Below, piece after piece: positions 7,653-16,983 of a stretch of DNA of 49,181 nucleotides (position 1 is the first letter of the stretch; every line of letters starts with the position of its first letter). Source of the DNA: Mastigocoleus sp. MO_188.B34. Lineage in GTDB: Bacteria; Cyanobacteriota; Cyanobacteriia; Cyanobacteriales; Nostocaceae. The DNA is taken from positions 1-49,181 of the forward strand of contig NZ_JASJDK010000029.1 of assembly GCF_030065675.1 (NCBI RefSeq), written 5' to 3'. The notes below the pieces were generated by a model. That model searched no databases. It was not told where the DNA came from and saw only the letters and a program-made list of their open reading frames with translations. The position numbers and the translations under genes were made by a program.

Positions 7653-10130
7653 ATGAATATAGAATCTTCAAAAAAGGATAATACAAATAACTTAGATTGG
7701 CAAAGTTCAGAATCTAAGATTAAAAATTTAGAATCTAGTTTAGATAATACCAGTAATTCAAAGCACCATGTACAGAGTCATGAATTACAACAGACAAATT
7801 TAGATTACATGATTTTCGATTTAGTTTCTCATCCTATCTGTGTTGTAGATGTAAGTGGATCGATTAAACATGTGAATCGACATTGGTCAAAGATAGCTGG
7901 CTCGACTGATATTAAATCATTAGACAAAAAAATATTTAATATAATCCATTCTGAAGAACGGGAAAATTTTTATCATCTTTGGCAAGAATCTGTAGCGCAA
8001 TCTCAATCATTTACAGCCGAATCATTGATTCATCTCAATGATGGTAAATATAGCTGGTTTTTAGCTTCTGCTCAACCTCATTTTAATGCTCGAGGAGAAG
8101 CTGTTGAATGGGTCGTAACTTACACAAGCATTCAAAAATATAAACAAGCAGAGCAGGAATTTGAAAAGCAAAGTGAGTTTATTAATGCTTTATTAACAAA
8201 TCTTTCTGATGGAATTGTTGCCTGCGATAAAAATGGTAATTTAACTTTATTTAATCAAGCATCGGTTAAATTTCATGGGCTTGGGGTAACAAATATCCCT
8301 CCGGAACAGTGGGCTGAATATTACAACTTATATTTACCTGACTGTACCACTCCCATGACTACAGCAGAAATTCCTTTATTTCGCGTCTTACAAGGAGAAT
8401 CTGTGCGGGATCTGGAAATGGTGATCGTACCCAAACAAGGAAATTCTCGTATTTTACTTGCTAGCGGCGACCCAATTATCAATTCTGCTGGGGAAAAACT
8501 AGGCGCAGTAGTAGCGATGCATGATATCACGACGCAAAAGCAAGTATTACAAGAACTACAGGAGCGTGACGCCTTATTAAGCAGTATCTATAATGGTGTA
8601 GAAGTTTCAATTTTTGTGGTTGATGTCTTAGAAGATGGAGATTTTCGGTACGTTGGATTAAATCCAACCCACGAACGTTTAACAGGTATTTCTTCGCAAC
8701 AAATTAAAGATAAAACACTTGAAGAAATTTTACCTCTTGAGGTTGCCAAGGATGTAAGACAAAGGTATGAAAATTGTGTCGCTAGTGGAGAAACAATCTC
8801 CTACGAAGAGAATTTATTTTTAAATGAAAATAATACTTGGTGGTTAACAACACTCAAACCATTACAAGATGCAAATCATCATCGAATTCACCGTATCATC
8901 GGCACAAGTATTAATATAACTAATCGCAAACAAGCAGAAGCGAAAATTAATAAATTAAATACGGAATTAGAAGCAAGGGTTGAAAAACGTACTCAAGAAT
9001 TACAAGAAAGTGAGGAAAGGTTTCGTACGACCTTTGAACAAGTTCCAGTAGGATTTGCTCACCTTGATTTAGATGGGAAATGGTTACGGGTAAATCAGAA
9101 ACTATGCGAAATTATTGGTTATTCCTATGAAGAAATTCTCAATTTAACTTTTCAAGATATTACCCATCCTGATGATTTAGAAACAGATTTAAATTATGTT
9201 CGTCAACTACTTGCGGGGGAAATTGAATATTACTCCATGGAAAAACGCTATATCCGTAAAGATGGTTCGACAGTATGGGTAGAAATCACTCCAAGCTTAA
9301 TGCGTAACCCTAGCAATCGCGAACCTATATATTTTATTGCGGTAGTAGAAGACATTGACGAACGCAAACATGGAGAATTACAACTGCAACAAAAGGTTGA
9401 AGAACTTGCACAAACTAACTTGGCTTTGAGAAACACTACAGCAGAGCTACACAAACGTAACGAAGAACTTGACCAATTCGCTTATTTTGCATCCCACGAT
9501 CTCAAAGCACCATTGCGCGCGATCGCGAACCTGTCCCAATGGTTAGAAGATGATTTATGTGGAAATCTTCCTCCAGAAAACCAACATCAACTTGAACTAT
9601 TAAGGGGAAGGGTTAATCGCATGGAAAATTTAATTAATGGGTTATTGGAATATTCGCGAGTCGGTAGAGTAAAAGTAGGACTACAAACAGTCAACATAAA
9701 TATCCTTTTGAAAGAAATTATTGATATCCTTGCTCCATCACCTGAATTTACAATCAAAATTGGATCTGAAATGCCAATTTTCAGAACAAAACGATTACTT
9801 CTACAGCAAGTTTTTACGAATCTCATTAGTAATGGGATAAAGCATCATCCAAGTAATAATGGATGTATAAATATTTCAGTGAGCGAACAAGAAAAATTCT
9901 ATGAATTTACTGTGAGTGATGATGGAACTGGAATTAGTCCGGAATTTCATCAGAAAATTTTTACCATTTTCCAAACCCTAGAAGCTCGCGATGCTAAGGA
10001 AAGTACTGGAGTTGGTTTAGCAATTGTGAAAAAAATTATTGAGAGTATGGGAGGTTTAATTAAAGTAGAATCTCAGCTAGGAAATGGAGCCAAATTTATT
10101 TTTACATGGCCCAAGGAAGATAAGCTGTAA
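7653..10130 (+). CDS. Multi-PAS histidine kinase with phytochrome-type kinase core
   Basis: An 825-residue soluble sensor kinase. After a polar N-terminus it has about four PAS/PAC units: about 50-165 (ICVVDVSGSIKHVNRHW), 175-300 (DGIVACDKNGNLTLFNQAS), 305-430 (a variable one ending with NITNRKQAE), and 455-580 (EQVPVGFAHLDLDGKWLRVN, then FIAVVEDIDERK). A short coiled coil leads to HisKA with His615 in FASHDLKAPLRAI. The HATPase_c N box is NLISNGIKHH, followed by G boxes DDGTGIS and GVGLAIVKKI. The HisKA resembles that of cyanobacterial phytochromes (ELDxFAYxASHDLK), matching the Rcp-type regulator next to it. No membrane helices; the ligands of the PAS domains cannot be predicted. No C-terminal receiver. 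Confidence 0.92.
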   Translation: MNIESSKKDNTNNLDWQSSESKIKNLESSLDNTSNSKHHVQSHELQQTNLDYMIFDLVSHPICVVDVSGSIKHVNRHWSKIAGSTDIKSLDKKIFNIIHSEERENFYHLWQESVAQSQSFTAESLIHLNDGKYSWFLASAQPHFNARGEAVEWVVTYTSIQKYKQAEQEFEKQSEFINALLTNLSDGIVACDKNGNLTLFNQASVKFHGLGVTNIPPEQWAEYYNLYLPDCTTPMTTAEIPLFRVLQGESVRDLEMVIVPKQGNSRILLASGDPIINSAGEKLGAVVAMHDITTQKQVLQELQERDALLSSIYNGVEVSIFVVDVLEDGDFRYVGLNPTHERLTGISSQQIKDKTLEEILPLEVAKDVRQRYENCVASGETISYEENLFLNENNTWWLTTLKPLQDANHHRIHRIIGTSINITNRKQAEAKINKLNTELEARVEKRTQELQESEERFRTTFEQVPVGFAHLDLDGKWLRVNQKLCEIIGYSYEEILNLTFQDITHPDDLETDLNYVRQLLAGEIEYYSMEKRYIRKDGSTVWVEITPSLMRNPSNREPIYFIAVVEDIDERKHGELQLQQKVEELAQTNLALRNTTAELHKRNEELDQFAYFASHDLKAPLRAIANLSQWLEDDLCGNLPPENQHQLELLRGRVNRMENLINGLLEYSRVGRVKVGLQTVNINILLKEIIDILAPSPEFTIKIGSEMPIFRTKRLLLQQVFTNLISNGIKHHPSNNGCINISVSEQEKFYEFTVSDDGTGISPEFHQKIFTIFQTLEARDAKESTGVGLAIVKKIIESMGGLIKVESQLGNGAKFIFTWPKEDKL

Positions 10131-10334
10131 TAACACATATTTGTTTCAAATTTGTTTCAAAGAATTTATCTAAAAGGAATATGTAATTACATCGTAAGTT
10201 ATACCTAATGATGAAGGTAATGGTATAATTGATAATCTATAATTTTTTAAAACCCAATAAATGCGATTTTTATTCATACAATATAATATTTTTGGTAACT
10301 GATTTCAAAGGTAAAAATTTTTCAAAGATTAAAG

Positions 10335-10778
10335 ATGTTAATTACAAATAATCGACCGATAAATATTTTACTCGTAGAAGATGATGAAGTGGATATTATG
10401 AACGTTCAACGTGCATTCAAAAAAGGTAATATCCTCAATCCATTATTTATTGCGAAGAATGGTCTAGAAGCATTAAATATGCTAAGAGATACCAAAGATA
10501 ATCCAGCAGTAGTTCCCCATGAAAGACGCTTAATTTTACTCGATCTGAATATGCCCAAAATGGGGGGAATCGAATTTTTGCAAAATTTACGAAGTGATGA
10601 CGATCTAAAATCAATCCCAGTAGTTGTATTAACTACGTCCAATCAAGATCGTGATTTGGTAGAAGCTTACAATTTAAATGTTGCTGGTTATTTAATAAAG
10701 CCAGTTCAATTTGCTCATTTTGTAGATTTGATGACAACTTTGAATAAGTATTGGTCATTTTCAGAAATACCAAACTAA
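10335..10778 (+). CDS. Rcp-type single-domain response regulator
   Basis: A 147-residue stand-alone receiver. The acidic pocket is Glu15-Asp16-Asp17, the phosphoacceptor Asp70 (LILLDLNMPKMGG), then VVLTTS and Lys in GYLIKPVQ. The extended beta3-side loop (RDTKDNPAVVPHERR) and C-terminal KYWSF are typical of Rcp1, the partner of cyanobacterial phytochrome kinases. There is no output domain, so it probably acts as a phosphate shuttle. It lies 204 bases downstream of the multi-PAS kinase, its likely donor, and upstream of two receiver-kinases that could be partners. Confidence 0.92.
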   Translation: MLITNNRPINILLVEDDEVDIMNVQRAFKKGNILNPLFIAKNGLEALNMLRDTKDNPAVVPHERRLILLDLNMPKMGGIEFLQNLRSDDDLKSIPVVVLTTSNQDRDLVEAYNLNVAGYLIKPVQFAHFVDLMTTLNKYWSFSEIPN

Positions 10779-10918
10779 TAGAAGTAATATGTCATAAATA
10801 TTAAAATAATAATAAGAATCATAAAGCTATGACAATAAACTTTATACTGGAAAATATGTAATTAACTTAAATCAGAAATTTCAATGTTTTTTCAGTTAAA
10901 TTTTTAACGAAAATCATA

Positions 10919-12121
10919 ATGGGGAAAGAACTGAAAATTTTGGTTATAGATGATGATGAAGTTGACAGAATGTCAGTTTGTCGTGCTCTGAGCAAAATAG
11001 AATTTTCTGTTAATGTATTAGAAGCTTCTAATTATCATGAAGCCATTATTTATTTGGAAAAATATGAATTTGATTGTATTTTTCTGGACTATCGCTTACC
11101 TGGTAAAGATGGTTTAGCTGTAGTTAAAGAAGTACGGGATTCTGGAAATAAAACACCTTTAGTTATATTAACTGGACAAGGAGACGAACGAATTGCTGTA
11201 GAAATAATGAAAGCTGGTGCATCTGACTATATTAATAAGTCCAGAGTTAACTCTGATTTATTAGCTAAAACTTTACAGCATGTAGTCCGGATTCATGAAG
11301 CTGAAAGACAAATTGAGTTATTTCACCAACAATTATTTGCAAGCAACGAGGAACTAAAACGTAAAAATCAGGAACTGAAGGAAAAACAGCAGCAAATTTA
11401 TCAACAAAATCTCAAATTACTAGAAGCAGCAGAATTAAAATCTCGTTTTTTAGCAACTATGTCCCATGAGTTGCGGACTCCCCTTAATGCAATCATGGTT
11501 TTCTCACAAATGGTTTTACGGAAAACCAAGTCTAAACTCTCTGATTCAGAAGCAGATATGCTAGAGAGGATTTTGAATAATGGTAAAAATTTATTAGAAT
11601 TAATTAATGATATTCTCGATTTATCAAAAATAGAAGCTGGTGGATTAAAATTAGTCCCAGAAAAATTTGATATTGCTCGGTTAGTTAAAGTTTCTACAGA
11701 TGAATTACGTATCTTAGCAGAACGCAAAAATTTAACTATAAATATTGATATAGATATACAAAATACAATAGTATTCCACGATCCCACTAGGGTAAGACAG
11801 GTGATTGTTAACTTACTTTCCAACGCAATTAAGTTCACTGATACTGGTAAAATTGATATAAACGTCAATGAAATTTCTAATGAGTGCCTAATAATTTCTG
11901 TCCGCGATACTGGAATTGGAATTGAAGCAGGAAAATTAGAGCATATATTTGAACCATTTAGACAAGGAAACCAAACTAACTCAAGACGACATCAAGGTAC
12001 GGGATTAGGTTTAGCGATCGCGGACTCTTTAATGAAAATGATGAAGGGTTCAATATCTGTTGAAAGTGAGTTAGGAAAAGGTTCAGAGTTTCGTTTAGAA
12101 TTACCACGTTCTTTACTATGA
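10919..12121 (+). CDS. Receiver-histidine kinase (REC-coiled coil-HisKA-HATPase)
   Basis: A 400-residue protein. An N-terminal receiver (residues 4-122) has Asp11-Asp12-Asp13, phosphoacceptor Asp57 (IFLDYRLPGKDG), LTGQGDE and Lys of INKS. A coiled coil at about 130-165 rich in Glu/Gln/Lys follows. HisKA has His183 (ATMSHELRTPLNAI). HATPase_c has NLLSNAIKF, DTGIGI and GTGLGLAIAD. The receiver at the N-terminus suggests it is controlled by phosphorylation from another kinase. The first receiver of the hybrid kinase at 24301 is its closest relative in the window (shared LTGQGDE and GASDYI motifs). Its stop overlaps the next start (ATGA), so the two kinases are translationally coupled. HIP1 site near 12010. 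Confidence 0.93.
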   Translation: MGKELKILVIDDDEVDRMSVCRALSKIEFSVNVLEASNYHEAIIYLEKYEFDCIFLDYRLPGKDGLAVVKEVRDSGNKTPLVILTGQGDERIAVEIMKAGASDYINKSRVNSDLLAKTLQHVVRIHEAERQIELFHQQLFASNEELKRKNQELKEKQQQIYQQNLKLLEAAELKSRFLATMSHELRTPLNAIMVFSQMVLRKTKSKLSDSEADMLERILNNGKNLLELINDILDLSKIEAGGLKLVPEKFDIARLVKVSTDELRILAERKNLTINIDIDIQNTIVFHDPTRVRQVIVNLLSNAIKFTDTGKIDINVNEISNECLIISVRDTGIGIEAGKLEHIFEPFRQGNQTNSRRHQGTGLGLAIADSLMKMMKGSISVESELGKGSEFRLELPRSLL

Positions 12122-13206
12122 TTTATGACGTAGCAAATAAACAAGATAGAATTTTGGTTGTTGATGATGTGTATGATAATTTACTCGTCGTTGAAGCTAT
12201 TTTAGAAGAAGAAGGATACGAAATTATTTTAGAAGAAGATAGTACAAAAGCTCTCACTTTAATAGAAAAATTTTCACCAGACTTATTATTATTAGATGTA
12301 ATGATGCCAGAAGTTGACGGTTATGAATTAACTCGACAAATTCGTCAAAATTCTGCATTACCATTTATTCCTATTTTATTAGTTACAGCCCATGATGAGT
12401 CCAATGTAGTTGAGGGACTTGATGTTGGTGCTGATGATTTTATTCGCAAACCAGTTAACCCCGATGAGTTACAAGCACGGGTACGTTCTCTACTGCGACT
12501 AAAACATAGTATTGACGAGCGCGATCGCATGGCGAAATTACGGGAAGATTTTGTTTCCAGGTTTGCTCATGACTTGAAAATTCCTTTAGCTGCATCAAAT
12601 CGGATTTTGCAGTTAATGCTCAATGGACAATTTTTTACTGTTACACCAGATTTATACTCAATCATTGATAATATGATTGGTAGCAATCGTGACTTACTAG
12701 CAATGGTACAGAATATGCTAGAGGTTTATAAATTTGAAGCTGGGTGTAAAAATTTTAATTTTGCCAATTGCGATCTATGCGATCTTATGAATAGGGTAGC
12801 ACAGGAGTTAACTCCATTAGCTCAGGGAAAAGGATTGTCCTTAAAGCTGGATATAACAGGGGAAAAACCTGTGAATACATGGGGCGATCGCATAGAATTA
12901 AAGCGGGTTCTCACTAACATTATCGGTAACGCAATTAAATTTACTGATACTGGTCATATTGGAGTATCTCTAAAAGTAAATGCTAATAATGCAGTGATCG
13001 CAATCGAAGATACTGGTGCGGGAATTTCTCAGGAGGAACAAGTTCAACTATTTGAACGTTTTCGTCAAGGTAAAAATAAGCGCTCTGGAAGTGGTTTGGG
13101 CTTATATTTATCTCGTTGTATTATTGAGTCACATCAGGGCAATATAGATGTTTCGTCTCAACTAGGTAAAGGTAGTTTGTTTACTATTACTCTACCGGTT
13201 AGTTGA
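12118..13206 (+). CDS. Receiver-histidine kinase (REC-HisKA-HATPase)
   Basis: A 362-residue protein. The receiver (residues 11-128) has Asp16-Asp17, phosphoacceptor Asp60 (LLLLDVMMPEVDG), LLVTAHD and Lys of FIRKPVN. HisKA has His151 in RFAHDLKIPL, an AHD rather than SHE variant. HATPase_c carries NIIGNAIKF, DTGAGIS and GSGLGLYLSR. The architecture is common in cyanobacteria, where such kinases receive a signal through their own receiver. The start overlaps the preceding kinase by 4 bases, and both are likely made from one mRNA. HIP1-type sites occur near 12522 and 12885. The downstream output regulator is not identified. Confidence 0.92.
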   Translation: MIYDVANKQDRILVVDDVYDNLLVVEAILEEEGYEIILEEDSTKALTLIEKFSPDLLLLDVMMPEVDGYELTRQIRQNSALPFIPILLVTAHDESNVVEGLDVGADDFIRKPVNPDELQARVRSLLRLKHSIDERDRMAKLREDFVSRFAHDLKIPLAASNRILQLMLNGQFFTVTPDLYSIIDNMIGSNRDLLAMVQNMLEVYKFEAGCKNFNFANCDLCDLMNRVAQELTPLAQGKGLSLKLDITGEKPVNTWGDRIELKRVLTNIIGNAIKFTDTGHIGVSLKVNANNAVIAIEDTGAGISQEEQVQLFERFRQGKNKRSGSGLGLYLSRCIIESHQGNIDVSSQLGKGSLFTITLPVS

Positions 13207-14207
13207 AAATATCATCTTTTTTGTTTTTTTTATTCCATCTAAAGATATAAATCAATAGTTTATATAAATCATCCTAAAGATTACATAGGATTAATTCAAT
13301 CTGTAGAAGTATTAGTATCAGCTTTATATATATAATTAATGTGTAATTTGAAAGCAGTCAACAAATGACAGTCTTATACTCAATATTTGAATAAATCTTT
13401 GGCTCTTAATGGCTTATTTTTCGTGTGAGTTATTGAGTTATGGCTACTGCTAAACTATTGTTTACTGACTGAGTATGTTTACTGAATAAATGTAAGCATG
13501 TTTGTACTTGTGTAAGGTAGTACATATTTTGGGTAGCGAGCATTAACTGTTACTTGTTTTGTTTGAGCATTACGTTTCAATATGGCAAATAAAAATGAAA
13601 ACTATAATATTTAACTTCTATTAGTTTTATAGACGGAAGATTAGTATTTAAAAGTTATTTTTCGTGAATAGAAAGGTATGACATAAGTTTAATGGTTGCA
13701 CATAGATGTTTTTGTATACTTCAGAATATTTTCTACCCAAATTTTAAGATAGTGAGATACTTATCCTAAAATACTTTCGTACCTGTAATGCAATATTATT
13801 CTCATGTTGCCACGTAGAGTTTAACTTTGCAAAAAATTTGGAAGATAAAAATTTGGAACATGAAAATTTAGAACATGAAAATTTGGAAGATATTTATGAT
13901 GTGAAATAAGTCGAGCCATATATATAAAATCAAATCATGTCTTTAATTAAGATGTTTACATCACATCTTGATTTCAATGATTTATAAATTTATCAGAATT
14001 AAATAATTAGCGTTCAAAATTATCACAAATTTTATATATTTATATATATAAATCTAAAGATTAAGTTTCACAATTAAATATGATAACTACGTATCACAGT
14101 ATCACAATTAAAACTACCAAGTTATTTACCTTTGATAATTTTCAAAAAAGAGAACAATAAAAGCATGCTTACAACCTGAATAATATTACATATAGGAGGA
14201 TTACTTT
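13207..14207. other. 1-kb AT-rich intergenic region with a 15-bp tandem repeat
   Basis: No gene is supported. A T-rich stretch follows the kinase stop. Four 15-bp tandem units lie at 13835-13894. The 3' end has the ribosome binding site AGGAGG (about 14195) of the first MscS gene. The long AT-rich leader may contain the promoter of the channel pair. Confidence 0.5.
13835..13894 (+). repeat. Four 15-bp tandem repeats (AATTTGGAANATRAA)
   Basis: Units AATTTGGAAGATAAA, AATTTGGAACATGAA, AATTTAGAACATGAA and AATTTGGAAGATATT follow one another. In one frame they read as NLEDK/NLEHE pentapeptides ending in a TAA, but the frame has no start codon, so a coding role is not supported. Confidence 0.7.
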
Positions 14208-15335
14208 ATGCTCATAAATTTGTCCGAGACATCATTTTTAGATTTATCGGAAACATCAACATTAAATGCCAGAATATTAACAATTCTAATTATACTTACA
14301 GCAGGAGCAATTATAGGATTTATCTTGAATAACTTCTTAAGTCGCATATTTTACGCAGCTTTACGCTCCTTTATTACACCTGAGCTTGGAGATGTAGCCC
14401 GGGAATTAATAGAACCCTATAAAAAGCTAGTTAAAGCAATTATAGCTTTAAGTATTTTAGAAGTTATAGCTGTAGTTTCGCCTTTAAAGCAATATTTTCC
14501 ATTAATAGAGGTAGTACTTAGTTTAACTTTAACATTAACAATTACTTGGCTTTCATTTCGGCTTGCCGGTCAATTTCTAGATATTTATCTTTTAGAGATT
14601 GCAACAAAAAACAATAGAAAAGTTAATGGCGAACTAATTATTTCTGCTAAAGTAATTTCTAACATATTAATTGTTGTTATTGCTTTTATTGCATTTGCCC
14701 AAACTCATCAGATTAATGTTTTTGGTTTGTTAGCTAGTTTAGGAATTGGGGGATTAGCAGTTGCATTTGCAGCTCAAAAAACTTTAGAACAATTTTTAGG
14801 TAGCGTTGTTATATATTTAGATCGTCCATTTATTATTGATGATTATATAGGTTTATCAGATGGTACTTTTGGCAGAGTAGAATCTATCGGTTGGCGTTCT
14901 ACTAAAATTCGTACTTCTGGTAAAGGTACGGTTGTAATCATACCTAATAACTCTTTGACCCAGATGAATATAGAAAACTTTTCTGGTGCGAAGAAAGTTA
15001 TGTCAATTCTGCGTTTAGATTTCGACCGAGAAGTTGAACTTAAGGAACAAGCACTCATTAAACAGGTAATACTAGCGAGCACAACTGATATTTTTGGACT
15101 GGACTCACGAAGCACGGATATTACATTCACAAGCAACACTAATGGAGATGGTACAACTCACAATCAAGCTCAAGTTACCTTCTTCATTTTAGGTTCTGGT
15201 GAAGTTTCAATGGAACTACGTCGTCAATTATTAGATATTGCTCGACAGAATATAACTGCAAAACTACTAGAATATGGAATTGGTTTTGATATTGACGAAC
15301 CTACTATATATGTGGATGCACCAATTACAGTTTAG
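14208..15335 (+). CDS. MscS family mechanosensitive ion channel (copy 1)
   Basis: A 375-residue membrane protein. It has an N-terminal helix (about 24-45), further helices at about 75-135 and 148-167, and the pore helix TM3 with small-residue packing: LLASLGIGGLAVAFAAQKTL, then LGSVVIYLDRPF. The beta domain carries GRVESIGWRSTKIRT and the family motif VIIPNNSLTQ. A C-terminal alpha/beta domain ends the protein. MscS channels open under membrane tension and release solutes after hypo-osmotic shock. A strong ribosome binding site AGGAGG precedes the ATG. The next gene is a paralogue of identical length, 37 bases downstream, surely in the same operon. Confidence 0.93.
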   Translation: MLINLSETSFLDLSETSTLNARILTILIILTAGAIIGFILNNFLSRIFYAALRSFITPELGDVARELIEPYKKLVKAIIALSILEVIAVVSPLKQYFPLIEVVLSLTLTLTITWLSFRLAGQFLDIYLLEIATKNNRKVNGELIISAKVISNILIVVIAFIAFAQTHQINVFGLLASLGIGGLAVAFAAQKTLEQFLGSVVIYLDRPFIIDDYIGLSDGTFGRVESIGWRSTKIRTSGKGTVVIIPNNSLTQMNIENFSGAKKVMSILRLDFDREVELKEQALIKQVILASTTDIFGLDSRSTDITFTSNTNGDGTTHNQAQVTFFILGSGEVSMELRRQLLDIARQNITAKLLEYGIGFDIDEPTIYVDAPITV

Positions 15336-15372
15336 GTTAGTAAATTACGTATAAGATAAAATCGAATAAGAT

Positions 15373-16500
15373 ATGGATCTAAATATAAATATGGACGTTG
15401 TAAATCAAGTTTTAGAATTTTTACAACGCAAAGATATCCGCGACTTAGAAATATTTCTTGTTTGTATTGTCGCTTCATTAATTATTGGTAGATATACCCC
15501 TTCCATTCTGAAGCTAATTATTCGTCGGTTCTTTCCTAAGAGAGTAAAAGAAATTTACGATGAAGTAATCTACCCTATTAATAATTTACTAAGACTGACT
15601 GCAACCATAATTCTCATTTCTTCATCATTAGAAATAATTAAAAGCTATGGTGCAATACATAATATATTGCGGGGTTTGGCAGATATTGCTGTAATTTTCA
15701 GTTTTGCTTGGTTAGCTTCTTGCTTTTGTCGACAATTACTTCGAGTATACGGGATAGAAATCATTCGTAAATTAGGTTATAGTGCTGATGATTTGCTATT
15801 AGTACTAGAAACTATTATCAACGTATCAATTGGTTTTATTGCCGTTCTAGCTTACGCTAAAGACAGATTTGATTTAATTGGTTTATTTACCGGATTAGGA
15901 ATTGGTGGTATTGCTCTTGGTTTAGCTGCAACAAAGACTTTAGAGCAGCTTATAGGTACTTTGGTATTATATTTAGACCGACCATTTGTTCCCGGAGAAT
16001 ATATCCGCTTACCTCCCTCTTCAGAATTTTTAGAAGAAATATATGGTCGAGTTGAATCGATTGGATTACGTTCTACAAAGATTCGTACTGCAGCTAAAAG
16101 TACTTTATTTATTATACCTAACTCTATTTTAGCAAGATTAGAAATCGAGAATATTACTCGGGGTAAAAAAGTTATGGTTTTGCTCTATCTCGACTTTAAC
16201 AAAAGGTTGGGAGAGAAAGAAGAAGCTTTGGTAGAACAAATAATTGCAGAAAGTACAAATTCACTTTTCGGTATAGACCCTGGAAGTACAAATATTGCAA
16301 TAATACAACATGCAAAAACCCTTAACAGTAGAGCTAGGGTGACATTTTTTATATTGGGTTCCAGTGAAAGTTCTATTCAGTTAAGAAAGCGTCTCTTAGA
16401 ACTAGCGAATGAAAAAGTTTCCCGTAAACTTACAAATTATGGAATTGCATTTGACTTGCAAGAACCTAACATTTATGTTGAGTCTCCTGTAACTATTTAA
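15373..16500 (+). CDS. MscS family mechanosensitive ion channel (copy 2)
   Basis: A 375-residue paralogue of the preceding gene. The core motifs correspond: LFTGLGIGGIALGLAATKTL, LGxLVLYLDRPF-type segment, GRVESIGLRSTKIRT and LFIIPNSILARLEIEN. Both end in nearly the same motif (EPNIYVESPVTI here, EPTIYVDAPITV in copy 1). An insertion in the loop before GRVES (PPSSEFLEEIY) distinguishes it. The divergence shows an old tandem duplication, not a recent one. The two may form separate homoheptamers or mixed channels; the sequence does not say. It is followed by STRR repeats, so the operon probably ends here. Confidence 0.92.
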   Translation: MDLNINMDVVNQVLEFLQRKDIRDLEIFLVCIVASLIIGRYTPSILKLIIRRFFPKRVKEIYDEVIYPINNLLRLTATIILISSSLEIIKSYGAIHNILRGLADIAVIFSFAWLASCFCRQLLRVYGIEIIRKLGYSADDLLLVLETIINVSIGFIAVLAYAKDRFDLIGLFTGLGIGGIALGLAATKTLEQLIGTLVLYLDRPFVPGEYIRLPPSSEFLEEIYGRVESIGLRSTKIRTAAKSTLFIIPNSILARLEIENITRGKKVMVLLYLDFNKRLGEKEEALVEQIIAESTNSLFGIDPGSTNIAIIQHAKTLNSRARVTFFILGSSESSIQLRKRLLELANEKVSRKLTNYGIAFDLQEPNIYVESPVTI

Positions 16501-16504
16501 TTAA

Positions 16505-16575
16505 GGGAACAGAGAACAGGGAGCAGGGAACAGGAAAAAGAAAACTGGGAGTGGGGAGCAGGGAGTAAAGAATAA
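16505..16575 (+). repeat. STRR heptanucleotide repeat (GGGAACA type)
   Basis: Degenerate 7-mers GGGAACA, GAGAACA, GGGAGCA, GGGAACA and later GGGGAGCAGGGAGTA follow the second MscS stop. Heptad STRRs are characteristic of heterocystous cyanobacteria. Confidence 0.7.
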
Positions 16576-16614
16576 AATTGATTTATTGTCATTTACTATC
16601 GTCACTTAGAATTT

Positions 16615-16642
16615 GTAAAGACGCGATATATCGCGTCTCCAG
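16615..16642. repeat. Short dispersed palindrome (core CGATATATCG)
   Basis: AGACGCGATA/TATCGCGTCT (16619-16638) with flanks GTAA and CCAG is a variant of the GTAGAGACG...CGTCTCTAC family at 3377 and 19139, with a different core. Confidence 0.65.
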
Positions 16643-16780
16643 ATAAAATTAATTTTATAATTAACTTTATAATTAATTTTATAGATTATATTTTATAGCA
16701 CTACGAAGTTACGTTAGGACATGTATTAACCCTAAAAGCCACACGTGTTAGGCTTTTTGTCACCCTACGGGCGCGGTCTG

Positions 16781-16801
16781 TTTTTACTTTTTACTTTTTA
16801 C
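16781..16801 (+). repeat. STRR heptanucleotide repeat (TTTTTAC x3)
   Basis: Three exact TTTTTAC units. Four copies of the same heptad lie before the GH15 start at 19170-19197. Confidence 0.7.
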
Positions 16802-16983
16802 TTGCGCGTAGCGCTATACAGATTAATCATTTGGTGTGAGTCAAATCTATCTTGAGAATGAGTGTCGAACTTTTCTGATGAAAGATTACTACATCAATAA
16901 AAACAATATAAATTTAATTCTTAGGTGTTAAAAAAACACTCATTTGTCTATTTTGCAAATTTTAAAATTTTAGAGGGGGACAT

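Larger units (their letters stand above)
16501..16983. other. Intergenic region dominated by repeats
   Basis: GGGAACA/GGGAGCA heptads (16505-16575), a palindrome (16615-16642), AATTAATTTTATAATTAA-type direct repeats (about 16650-16685), a GTTAGGACAT motif near 16713 and three TTTTTAC heptads (16781-16801) fill it. The DUF2267-like gene has a good ribosome binding site (GAGGGGGA) at the end. Confidence 0.6.
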
